Origin: an uncultured Actinomycetes bacterium
Lineage (GTDB): Bacteria > Actinomycetota > Thermoleophilia > Gaiellales > F1-60-MAGs149
Direction: 5' to 3'
NCBI GenBank assembly: GCA_903960645.1
Contig: CAJCBN010000284.1
Span: 1 to 5,925, forward strand
Length of the DNA stretch: 5,925 nt
The notes beneath the pieces are model-generated. The model ran no database searches. It had not been told where the DNA came from and was given only the letters and a program-made list of their open reading frames with translations. Both the position numbers and the translations under genes were made by a program. Position 1 is the first letter of the stretch; the number at the start of each line of letters is the position of its first letter. Shown here in pieces: positions 1-4,940 of this stretch.

Positions 1-71
1 AGCGCCACAGCCGCGTCTCGCTCCTTGCCGCTTCGGTCCAGCGCGCACGAGGTGAAGAGGGCGATCCGCAT
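1..71 (-). CDS. 5' end of an unidentified gene, cut by the left window edge
   Basis: Only the first 23 codons are visible. They read MRIALFTSCALDRSGKERDA and then AVA, with no stop, and almost every codon ends in G or C, as in the neighbouring genes. A hydrophobic beta-strand-like start (RIALFTS) is common in Rossmann-type enzymes, but this is too little to name a family. The ATG at 71 is supported by a TANNNT hexamer (TAGGGT on the minus strand, 78-83) exactly 6 bases upstream, the same arrangement as at moaA and the PAP2 gene. No Shine-Dalgarno sequence is present. It lies 304 bases beyond the ino1 stop and behind a terminator, so it is probably a separate transcription unit. A palindrome (91-120) covers the place where a -35 box would sit. 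Confidence 0.5.
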   Translation of the reverse strand, partial: MRIALFTSCALDRSGKERDAAVA

Positions 72-77
72 ACCCGC

Positions 78-83
78 ACCCTA
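78..83 (-). promoter_or_regulatory. Putative -10 box (TAGGGT) of a leaderless start at 71
   Basis: The minus strand reads TAGGGT, then six bases, then ATG. With a -10 box at this spacing, transcription would begin at or next to the A of the ATG, giving a leaderless mRNA. No convincing -35 hexamer is visible; that region is occupied by the palindrome at 91-120. Support comes from the same geometry at three other starts in the window. Confidence 0.4.
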
Positions 84-90
84 GCGCCTT

Positions 91-120
91 GGACACGATG
101 GGCCCGGGCCCACCTTGTCC
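91..120. repeat. 30-bp imperfect palindrome, copy 1 (core TGGGCCCGGGCCCA)
   Basis: The two 15-base arms pair at 13 of 15 positions around a centre between 105 and 106. The innermost 14 bases (99-112) are perfectly self-complementary. A second copy at 271-300 shares the core and the GACA/TGTC outer parts. The outermost pair differs between copies in a compensated way (G-C here, T-A there), so the symmetry itself seems to be conserved. It lies about 20-50 bases upstream of the left-edge gene. It could be a regulator binding site or one member of a dispersed intergenic palindrome family; the window alone cannot decide. Confidence 0.8.
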
Positions 121-270
121 GGGGTCGAGCGAAATCGCCACACACCTGCGTGCGGGTTCCGGCACGCAACGCGTCGATGACGGCGCGAGTGTGTGACAGC
201 TGGCGCGGAAGACGGCAGAGAGCCTGCACAGAAGGCGCGTGCGAGTGCGCGGGATTCGCGAGGACAGGCC

Positions 271-300
271 TGACACCACGGGCCCGGGCCCATCGTGTCA
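271..300. repeat. 30-bp imperfect palindrome, copy 2 (core GGGCCCGGGCCC)
   Basis: The arms read TGACAC from the left and, on the opposite strand, TGACACGATGGGCCC from the right. Thirteen of 15 pairs match around a centre between 285 and 286, exactly 180 bases from the centre of copy 1. The mismatches (277/294 and 279/292) are at different places from those in copy 1 (96/115 and 98/113). The copy sits 10 bases beyond the T-rich end of the ino1 terminator, so it is not itself that terminator. Confidence 0.8.
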
Positions 301-310
301 TGGGGCCCGG

Positions 311-346
311 CAAACGAAAACGGCGGGCGCCCGGAGGCGCCCGCCG
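311..346 (-). terminator. Intrinsic (rho-independent) terminator of ino1
   Basis: On the minus strand, 29 bases after the ino1 stop, a perfect 11-bp stem (336-346 paired with 321-331) closes on a four-base TCCG loop. It is followed directly by TTTTCGTTTG (311-320). The loop with its closing C-G pair fits the very stable UNCG tetraloop class. Stem, loop and T-rich tail make a standard intrinsic terminator, unusually clear for such GC-rich DNA. It marks the 3' end of the inositol-lipid operon. Confidence 0.9.
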
Positions 347-375
347 TCGTCGTGCGGGGGAACTGCGAGAGGCGC

Positions 376-1770
376 TTAGCGCTTCTTGGCTGCCGGCTTG
401 CGCACTGCCGGCTTCTTGGCGACGGGCTTGGCCGCGGTGCGGGTGGCCGGCTTCTTCGCCACGACCTTCTTGGCGACGGGCTTGGCCGCGGTGCGGGTGG
501 CCGGCTTCTTGGCTGCCGGCTTGGCGGCTGCGCGGGTCGCCGGCTTGGCGGCCGCAGCCGTGCGAGCAGCGGGCTTCTTGGCGGCCGGCTTGCGCACGGC
601 CGGCTTCTTCGCCGCGGAACGGGACGCGGGCTTCTTCGCCGCGGCCGACCGGGTCGAGCCCTTCTTGCCGTACTTCTTGATGAAGGCCTCGACCTCCTCG
701 CGCGCCAGCTCGTCACGATGCTGGACCGGCGGGGACTTCATCAGGTACGCGGACGGCCACTCGAGCGGACCCGAGATGCCGTTGTCGAGCGCCAGCTTGA
801 TCAGGCGCACGGCGTCGATCACGATGCCGGCCGAGTTGGGGGAGTCCCACACCTCGAGCTTGACCTCGGCCGTCAGGGGCACGTCACCGAAGGCGCGGCC
901 CTCGAGGCGGATGTACGCCCACTTGCGGTCGGTCAGCCACGGCACGTGATCCGACGGGCCGATGTGGACGTTTTCGGCGCCCATGTCGTGCGGGATCTGC
1001 GACGTGACAGCGTTCGTCTTCGAGATCTTCTTCGACTCGAGGCGCTCGCGCTCGAGCATGTTCAGGAAGTCGGTGTTGCCGCCGACGTTCAGCTGGTACG
1101 TGCGCTCGAGCTTCACGCCGCGGTCTTCGTACAGCGTCGCGAGCGAGCGGTGCATGATCGTCGCGCCGACCTGGCTCTTGATGTCGTCGCCGATGATCGG
1201 CAGACCGGCCTGCTTGAAGCGCTTGGCCCAATAGGCCTCGCGGGCGATGAAGACCGGGATGTTGTTGACGAAGGCGACGCCGGCGGCCAGCGCCTGCTCG
1301 ACGTACCACTTCGTGGCCTCCTCGGAACCGACCGGGAGGTAGGAGACGAGGACGTCGGCCTTCGAGTCCTTCAGCAGCTTGACGATGTCGCAGGTCTCGC
1401 CCGGCGCCTTCTCGATGACCTGGGAGAGGTACTTGCCGAGGCCGTCGTGCGTCATGCCGCGCTGGACGACGACGTTCTTCTTGGGCACGCGCGAGAACTT
1501 GATCGTGTTGTTCTGACCGGAGAAGATCGCGTCGGAGAGGTCCTTGCCGACCTTCTTCTTGTCGATGTCAATCGCGGCGACGAACTCGATGTCCTTGATG
1601 TGGTACCCGCCGAGATTGACGTGCATCAGGCCGGGGATCACCTCATCGGCGGGAGCGTTCTTGTAGTACTCAACGCCCTGGACGAGGGACGAGGCGCAGT
1701 TGCCGACGCCAACGATGGCGACGCGGACCTTGCCGTCCGAGCGACGCGCGCGATTCTGGGGAGTGGACAC
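376..1770 (-). CDS. ino1: myo-Inositol-3-phosphate synthase (Ino1) with histone-H1-like C-terminal tail
   Basis: This 464-residue protein converts D-glucose-6-phosphate to 1D-myo-inositol-3-phosphate in an NAD-dependent reaction in the cytosol. Residues ~14-365 match the compact actinobacterial enzyme almost throughout: the NAD-binding GVGNCASS at 21-28, SYLPVGSEEA at 143-152, GDDIKSQVGAT at 194-204, LNVGGNTDF at 227-235, SKKISKT at 246-252, HIGPSDH at 269-275, VWDSPNSAG at 307-315 and YLMKSPP at 342-348. The usual enzyme ends near residue 365. Here a tail of ~99 residues follows, built of KKPA, RTAAKP and RKPA units, with about 25 Lys and 9 Arg and no acidic residue. I chose the GTG at 1770 because GGAGGT lies 8 bases upstream and because the 21 residues before it would overlap the upstream stop. 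The start is 25 bases after the CDP-alcohol transferase stop, so the two are very probably co-transcribed. The enzyme assignment is near certain; the role of the tail is unknown. Confidence 0.97.
   Translation of the reverse strand: MSTPQNRARRSDGKVRVAIVGVGNCASSLVQGVEYYKNAPADEVIPGLMHVNLGGYHIKDIEFVAAIDIDKKKVGKDLSDAIFSGQNNTIKFSRVPKKNVVVQRGMTHDGLGKYLSQVIEKAPGETCDIVKLLKDSKADVLVSYLPVGSEEATKWYVEQALAAGVAFVNNIPVFIAREAYWAKRFKQAGLPIIGDDIKSQVGATIMHRSLATLYEDRGVKLERTYQLNVGGNTDFLNMLERERLESKKISKTNAVTSQIPHDMGAENVHIGPSDHVPWLTDRKWAYIRLEGRAFGDVPLTAEVKLEVWDSPNSAGIVIDAVRLIKLALDNGISGPLEWPSAYLMKSPPVQHRDELAREEVEAFIKKYGKKGSTRSAAAKKPASRSAAKKPAVRKPAAKKPAARTAAAAKPATRAAAKPAAKKPATRTAAKPVAKKVVAKKPATRTAAKPVAKKPAVRKPAAKKR
412..510 (-). 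repeat. 45-bp exact direct repeat inside the Ino1 tail (412-456 and 466-510)
   Basis: The same 45 bases occur twice, 54 bases apart. Each copy encodes a run starting around AKKPATRTAAKPVAKK, with AVVAKK-type spacer residues between them. Looser copies of the same unit fill the rest of the tail (379-675), for example the RKPAAKK segments encoded near 381-405 and 575-600. Nucleotide-level identity, not just similar protein, indicates recent tandem duplication, so the tail length is likely to vary between strains. Confidence 0.9.
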
Positions 1771-1776
1771 GTTCAG

Positions 1777-1786
1777 GTACCTCCGG
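1777..1786 (-). promoter_or_regulatory. Strong Shine-Dalgarno sequence of ino1
   Basis: The minus strand reads CCGGAGGTACCTGAAC and then GTG. GGAGGT is a full match to the anti-Shine-Dalgarno end of 16S rRNA, at a normal distance from the GTG. It decides the ino1 start and contrasts with the ATG genes in the window, which have no such site. The 25-base gap leaves little room for a promoter of its own. Confidence 0.85.
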
Positions 1787-1795
1787 GGTGGTGGT

Positions 1796-2389
1796 CTAGA
1801 GCTGACGCATGACGTGCCGAGCACGCTGCGCAACGGTGATGGCGGACAGGATGGCGAGCAGGATGATGCCCCACGGCAGCGCGCCGAGCGGGGCGAAGAG
1901 CAGGGCCGCGGCGATCAGCACGACGCGCTCGGCGCGGGCCATCAGGCCGTGCGTGCCGTCGAGACCCATCGACTCCGCCTTGGCCCGCAGATACGAGGTC
2001 ATGAAGGAGCCGGTCAGCGCGACGATCACCGCGAAGAGGGCGAGCTCGTTGCCGTCACGGGCGAAGACGAGGGCGATGGCGCCGAACATGATCGCCTCGG
2101 AGGTACGGTCGAGCACCGAGTCGAAGATGGCGCCCTTCGGGCCATCCTCACCGCGAGCGCGAGCTACGGCACCGTCGAATACGTCGAGGATCGAGCCGAT
2201 CAGGAAGACCACGCCGCCGGCGATGAAGCTCTCGCGGTAGACGAGGACCGCGGCGATCACGTTGATGACGAAGCCGATCATCGTCACCTGGTTGGCGGTG
2301 ATCGGGATGCGCGACAGCTTCGACATCAGCGCGGCGATCACGCGGCGCGTGCCGTCGGTGTATTCCTGCTGCAGTCGCTCGACGCCCAT
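1796..2389 (-). CDS. CDP-alcohol phosphatidyltransferase, probable phosphatidylinositol-phosphate synthase
   Basis: This 197-residue integral membrane enzyme transfers a phosphatidyl group from CDP-diacylglycerol to an alcohol. The complete family signature D-x2-D-G-x2-A-R-x8-G-x3-D-x3-D is present: D69, D72, G73, A76, R77, G86, D90 and D94. The four aspartates bind the metal ions and supply the catalytic base. About six hydrophobic segments follow a short amphipathic N-terminus (roughly 36-51, 57-70, 97-110, 113-130, 155-168, 170-186). SYLRAKAE (132-139) and ARAER (151-155) lie where actinobacterial PIP synthases carry conserved basic residues. The substrate is inferred from context: ino1 follows after 25 bases and would supply inositol phosphate. 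Phosphatidylglycerophosphate synthase is the main alternative. I chose the ATG at 2389 because the frame upstream is unlike the family and overlaps the PAP2 gene. There is no Shine-Dalgarno; TACCGT 8 bases upstream suggests a leaderless start. Confidence 0.92.
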   Translation of the reverse strand: MGVERLQQEYTDGTRRVIAALMSKLSRIPITANQVTMIGFVINVIAAVLVYRESFIAGGVVFLIGSILDVFDGAVARARGEDGPKGAIFDSVLDRTSEAIMFGAIALVFARDGNELALFAVIVALTGSFMTSYLRAKAESMGLDGTHGLMARAERVVLIAAALLFAPLGALPWGIILLAILSAITVAQRARHVMRQL

Positions 2390-2397
2390 TGGACAGG

Positions 2398-2403
2398 ACG
2401 GTA
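2398..2403 (-). promoter_or_regulatory. Putative -10 box (TACCGT) for the CDP-alcohol transferase-ino1 transcript
   Basis: The minus strand reads TACCGT, eight bases, then ATG. Transcription would begin at or just before the start codon. No clear -35 hexamer is seen 17-18 bases further upstream. The bases just before and at the start (TGTCCAATGGG) resemble those at the PAP2 gene (TGTCCTATGGG). Confidence 0.35.
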
Positions 2404-2430
2404 GGGCGCGCCGCACGGCCCGCGGCCGAC

Positions 2431-2472
2431 GATCCGATGAACGGTCGGCGATGACCGACGAGCGGTCGGTCA
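2431..2472. promoter_or_regulatory. Paired 15-bp repeats with hyphenated symmetry: candidate operator or 3'-end hairpin
   Basis: Two copies of CCGAYGARCGGTCGG (2434-2448 and 2455-2469) differ at two positions and lie 21 bases apart, about two helical turns. The copy nearer the PAP2 gene sits in a longer perfect hyphenated palindrome: TGACCGAC, five bases, GTCGGTCA (2452-2472), which includes the PAP2 stop codon. The other copy keeps only four pairs plus a G-T. They lie about 45-80 bases upstream of the CDP-alcohol transferase start, a suitable position for an activator or repressor. As RNA the longer one could also form a hairpin at the end of the PAP2 message, but no T-tract follows, so it is not a standard terminator. 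Confidence 0.45.
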
Positions 2473-3309
2473 GGCCTGCTGCACGGCTGATTCGGCTGAA
2501 TGCACCGCGTAGGCGGGTGGGCTCGCACCGGCCTGGCGACGGTACCCGAGGGTCGGCACCTGGCCGCGACCGATGGCGAAGGCGAAGAGGAGCGCGAACA
2601 GCGCGACAAAGGCGCCGACCGCGGCATCGAGGAACCAGTGGTTGCCCGTCGCGATGATCGAGAAGAGCACGAGGCCCGGATACAGCGTCCAGACCAGCTT
2701 GAGCAGCGGGTGGGCGAAGACGAGGACGCCGGCACAGCCGATGATGACCGCATAGGCCGTATGCAGCGAGGGCATCGCGGCATAGGGATTCGCGAACCAG
2801 GCGACGATGCCCGAGTTGTGGTTGACCGAGGTCTGGTTGAGGGTATCGACGAAGCCGAGGCCGCCGAACATCCGCGGCGGCGCCGTCGGCAGCAGGATGT
2901 AGCCGAGCAGGGCGGCGAAGCTCGTCGCGAGCAGCGCGTTGCGGATGAAGTAGAAGGCGTGGTTGCGACGGAAGTAGATGAACAGGAGGAGCGCGTAGGT
3001 GATCGTGAACTGGCAGTTGAAGTACGTCCAGTTGGCGATCGACATGACGATGTCGTTGCTGTTGAGCGCCCACTCCTGCACGTTGCGCTCGAGATCGATG
3101 CCGAGAATCTGCTGGGCGCGCAGCACGTCGAGCGCGTTGCGGATCGCGACGTAGCGATCCGCCGAGGCGAGCGTGCGGCTGGCCTCGTAGGCGAGGTAGA
3201 ACGACCAGAAGATGGCGAACTGGAGCCAGAAGTCGCGCCAGCCGCGCGGCAGGAAACGCCCGACGCGCCGCTCGGCTCGGCGGAACGGATGCGCGGTGGT
3301 GTCACCCAT
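2470..3309 (-). CDS. PAP2-superfamily membrane phosphatase/phosphotransferase (PAP2_3 / Aur1-like)
   Basis: This 279-residue multi-pass membrane protein has the three phosphatase motifs in the divergent form of the PAP2_3 group. LPTAPPR (140-146) is the phosphate-binding arginine motif, PSLH (180-183) is the PSGH-type motif with His183, and NHWFLD (223-228) holds the catalytic His224 and Asp228. Hydrophobic segments lie near 27-43, 100-113, 124-140, 184-199, 205-220 and 230-247. The N-terminus is basic and cytosolic-looking; the last ~30 residues are a soluble alanine/proline-rich end. Family members hydrolyse lipid phosphates or move phosphate-linked headgroups; the eukaryotic inositol-phosphoceramide synthase Aur1 belongs to this group. 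With PIP synthase and ino1 immediately downstream, a role in phosphatidylinositol-phosphate dephosphorylation or inositol-phosphate transfer is plausible but not shown. The ATG at 3309 has no Shine-Dalgarno; TACGAT sits 6 bases upstream. Confidence 0.93.
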   Translation of the reverse strand: MGDTTAHPFRRAERRVGRFLPRGWRDFWLQFAIFWSFYLAYEASRTLASADRYVAIRNALDVLRAQQILGIDLERNVQEWALNSNDIVMSIANWTYFNCQFTITYALLLFIYFRRNHAFYFIRNALLATSFAALLGYILLPTAPPRMFGGLGFVDTLNQTSVNHNSGIVAWFANPYAAMPSLHTAYAVIIGCAGVLVFAHPLLKLVWTLYPGLVLFSIIATGNHWFLDAAVGAFVALFALLFAFAIGRGQVPTLGYRRQAGASPPAYAVHSAESAVQQA

Positions 3310-3315
3310 AGGACA

Positions 3316-3321
3316 ATCGTA
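3316..3321 (-). promoter_or_regulatory. Putative -10 box (TACGAT) of a leaderless PAP2 gene start
   Basis: The minus strand reads TACGAT, TGTCCT, then ATG, which puts the expected transcription start on the start codon. It lies in the 47-base gap after the moaA stop, so the PAP2 gene can be transcribed independently of moaA. I see no good -35 hexamer. Confidence 0.45.
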
Positions 3322-3356
3322 CCCGCGGCTCAGCTCGAACGCCGTGCGCGGGCGGC

Positions 3357-4355
3357 TCAGCCGCCGATCTGGCTCATCGACTTGTCGCTGTGCACGAAGC
3401 CGGGCTCGCCGATCTCGTGCTTCATCCGCTTGTTGAGCACGGCATTGCGGATGATCGTCTCGAGCTCGAGATCGCTGGCCCCGGTGCGCAGTGGTGTGCG
3501 CAGGTCGGTCTCCTCATTGGCGAAGAGACAGGTGCGCAGGGCGCCCTCGGCGGTGATGCGGATGCGGTCACAGGAGGAGCAGAACGGCTCGGAGACGGGA
3601 TTGATGAAGCCCATCTCGCCCTCGCCGTCGGCGAAGCCCCAACGCTCGGCCGTCGACGAGGCCGGCGCATCGAGACGGACCAGCGGGTAGACCTGCTCGA
3701 TCATCGCGCGGATCTCGGCACCCGTCAGGACGTCGGCCTTCTTCCACGTGCGGTCGGCGTCGAGCGGCATGAACTCGATGAAGCGCACCACGTAGGGCTT
3801 GCGGCGGGCGAGCTCGGCGAAGGCGATGACCTCCGGCTCGGTGAACCCGCGCATCGCGACGGCGTTGACCTTGATCGGCCGCAGCTCGGGGTAGCGCTCG
3901 GCCTCCGCGAGGCCCTCGAGTACGCGGTCGAGCATGTCGCGGCGCGTGATCTCGGCGAAGCGGGAGTGGTCGAGGCTGTCGAGCGAGACGTTGATGCGGC
4001 GCAGGCCCGCATCGACGAGCGGACCGGCCAGCGTGCGCAGGGCGATGCCGTTCGTCGTCAGCGCGAGGTCGGTCAGGCCGGGCACCTTGACGAGGCGCTC
4101 GACGAGATCGGGCACGTCGCGGCGCACCAGCGGCTCGCCGCCGGTCAGGCGCACGTGGAACACGCCCATCGCCGCGAGGATCGTGGCGAGGCGCTCGATC
4201 TCCTCGAAGGTCAGCACCTCGGTGCGTTGGAGCCAATTGAGCCCCTCGGCGGGCATGCAGTACTTGCAGCGGAAGTTGCAGCGATCCGTGACGGACACGC
4301 GCACGCTCTCGATATGGCGGCCGAAGGAGTCGACGAGCGGAGGCCGGAGAGGCAT
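3357..4355 (-). CDS. moaA: GTP 3',8-cyclase MoaA (molybdenum cofactor biosynthesis, radical SAM)
   Basis: This 332-residue cytosolic enzyme converts GTP to 3',8-cyclo-7,8-dihydro-GTP, the first step of molybdopterin synthesis, using S-adenosylmethionine and two [4Fe-4S] clusters. The N-terminal radical-SAM cluster motif is C26-x3-C30-x2-C33 (CNFRCKYC), followed by GGEP at 72-75 for SAM binding. The C-terminal cluster motif is C259-x2-C262-x13-C276, with the GTP-contacting arginines in RIR (264-266). The protein ends in MSQIGG, the flexible double-glycine tail needed for MoaA activity. Length and all key residues are as expected for an active enzyme. No other molybdenum cofactor gene is in the window, so its partners (moaC and others) must be elsewhere. 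The start at 4355 is supported by homology and by TACACT 6 bases upstream; there is no Shine-Dalgarno. Confidence 0.97.
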   Translation of the reverse strand: MPLRPPLVDSFGRHIESVRVSVTDRCNFRCKYCMPAEGLNWLQRTEVLTFEEIERLATILAAMGVFHVRLTGGEPLVRRDVPDLVERLVKVPGLTDLALTTNGIALRTLAGPLVDAGLRRINVSLDSLDHSRFAEITRRDMLDRVLEGLAEAERYPELRPIKVNAVAMRGFTEPEVIAFAELARRKPYVVRFIEFMPLDADRTWKKADVLTGAEIRAMIEQVYPLVRLDAPASSTAERWGFADGEGEMGFINPVSEPFCSSCDRIRITAEGALRTCLFANEETDLRTPLRTGASDLELETIIRNAVLNKRMKHEIGEPGFVHSDKSMSQIGG

Positions 4356-4361
4356 GGCGGG

Positions 4362-4367
4362 AGTGTA
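4362..4367 (-). promoter_or_regulatory. Putative -10 box (TACACT) of a leaderless moaA start
   Basis: In the 25-base gap between the phosphoesterase stop and moaA the minus strand reads TACACT, CCCGCC, then ATG. The spacing equals that at the PAP2 gene and the left-edge gene. A CTGACC sequence lies upstream (4390-4395), but 22 bases away, too far for a normal -35 box. Confidence 0.45.
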
Positions 4368-4380
4368 GCGGCGGACGGGC

Positions 4381-4938
4381 TTAGCCGTTGGTCAGCGGAA
4401 TGCGCTCGATGTAGCGCAGATCGCGCGCGGGGTGGCCGTCGGCGGGGAAGCCCGCCACCCAGAGCGCATCGACGCGCTCGACGATCTCCACGTCCGTCAC
4501 CGCGCTGCGGATCGCCTCGCGGGCAGCGGCGTAGGCGTCGGGATCCTCGCCGTAGGCGAGCGTCAGGTGCGGGACGAAGCCGTGGCGATGGCAGTCCTCG
4601 TCGCACGCGCACAGCGCCGCCCGCAGCGCGTGCAGCTGGGTCGAGCCGTGGTCGACGCCGAGCCAGGCCACCGGACGCGTGGGCGAGGCGAACTCGTCGA
4701 AGCCTGTGCAGCGCACCTCGAAGGCGCCATGGTCGCGGGTGATCGCGCGGGCCCGCTCGGCCAGTGCCGGCGCATCCTCGATACCGCGCAACGGGGCGTA
4801 GAAGAGGGTGACGTGCCCGGTCGCGGGATGCTGCGTGCGGACCTGCTCGCCATCGGTGAGCGCCCCGATCTGGGTCAGCAGCGCGTGGGCGCTATCGACG
4901 CGCACCACGACGCCCCAGTACCACCTGCCGTCGGTCAC
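4381..4938 (-). CDS. 2H phosphoesterase, 2'-5' RNA ligase / cyclic phosphodiesterase family
   Basis: This 185-residue soluble protein has the two H-x-T-x motifs that define the 2H phosphoesterase fold: HVTL (H42, T44) and HLTL (H124, T126), followed by AYG. Spacing and length (about 180-190 residues) are normal for the bacterial LigT/ThpR group, which open 2',3'-cyclic phosphates on RNA or related nucleotides. The natural substrate of most members is unknown, so I give no symbol. A cysteine/histidine cluster (C110, C112, C116, H117, H119) just before the second motif is unusual. I chose the GTG at 4938 because it lies 2 bases after the upstream stop (TAGCCGTG), the normal layout for translational coupling, and because the protein then starts just before the first beta strand (WYWGVVVRV). 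There is only a weak purine-rich stretch upstream. Confidence 0.88.
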   Translation of the reverse strand: MTDGRWYWGVVVRVDSAHALLTQIGALTDGEQVRTQHPATGHVTLFYAPLRGIEDAPALAERARAITRDHGAFEVRCTGFDEFASPTRPVAWLGVDHGSTQLHALRAALCACDEDCHRHGFVPHLTLAYGEDPDAYAAAREAIRSAVTDVEIVERVDALWVAGFPADGHPARDLRYIERIPLTNG

Positions 4939-4940
4939 GG

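Larger units (their letters stand above)
72..375. other. 304-bp gene-free region between ino1 and the left-edge gene
   Basis: This stretch holds the ino1 terminator (311-346), the two palindromes (91-120 and 271-300) and the -10-like box of the left-edge gene (78-83). Between the palindromes (121-270) I see no gene. The reading frames that cross it lack the G/C third-position bias of the real genes and run straight into the antisense of ino1. Apart from a short CACACAC/GTGTGTG inverted pair (139-145 and 189-195), probably chance, nothing there stands out. No tRNA-like cloverleaf was seen. Confidence 0.7.

Noticed and set aside
150..375. Small plus- and minus-strand open frames in the ino1-left-edge gap
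   Set aside because: They lack the third-position G/C bias of neighbouring genes, run across the palindromes and terminator, and continue into antisense of ino1.
376..675. Possibility that the Ino1 tail is a separate HU/H1-like gene joined by a frameshift
   Set aside because: There is no independent start, Shine-Dalgarno or DNA-binding domain at the junction, and the frame is continuous from catalytic domain to tail, so a true C-terminal extension is the simpler reading.
379..675. CRISPR-like or satellite array suggested by repeated GCCGGCTTCTT units
   Set aside because: The repeats are in frame, have no spacers of constant length and encode the KKPA units of Ino1.
295..1812. 505-codon open frame on the plus strand, antisense to ino1
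   Set aside because: It is the mirror of a GC-rich gene: the translation is Arg/Leu/Asp/Val-rich with no recognisable domain, while the minus strand encodes a clearly conserved enzyme.
1771..1833. 21-residue N-terminal extension of Ino1
   Set aside because: It would overlap the upstream stop, is not conserved, and ignores the strong GGAGGT before the GTG at 1770.
2390..3073. 228-residue upstream extension of the CDP-alcohol transferase frame
   Set aside because: The extension overlaps the PAP2 gene out of frame and is Arg/Pro/His-rich without membrane segments; the family's N-terminus fits the ATG at 2389.
2500..3690. 396-codon plus-strand open frame across the PAP2 gene into moaA
   Set aside because: Antisense shadow: crosses the boundary of two real genes and lacks any motif.
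3390..4742. 450-codon plus-strand open frame across moaA and the phosphoesterase
   Set aside because: It spans two well-supported minus-strand genes and their boundary, has no domain, and its composition (Arg, Ala, Gly, Asp, His) is typical of antisense high-GC frames.
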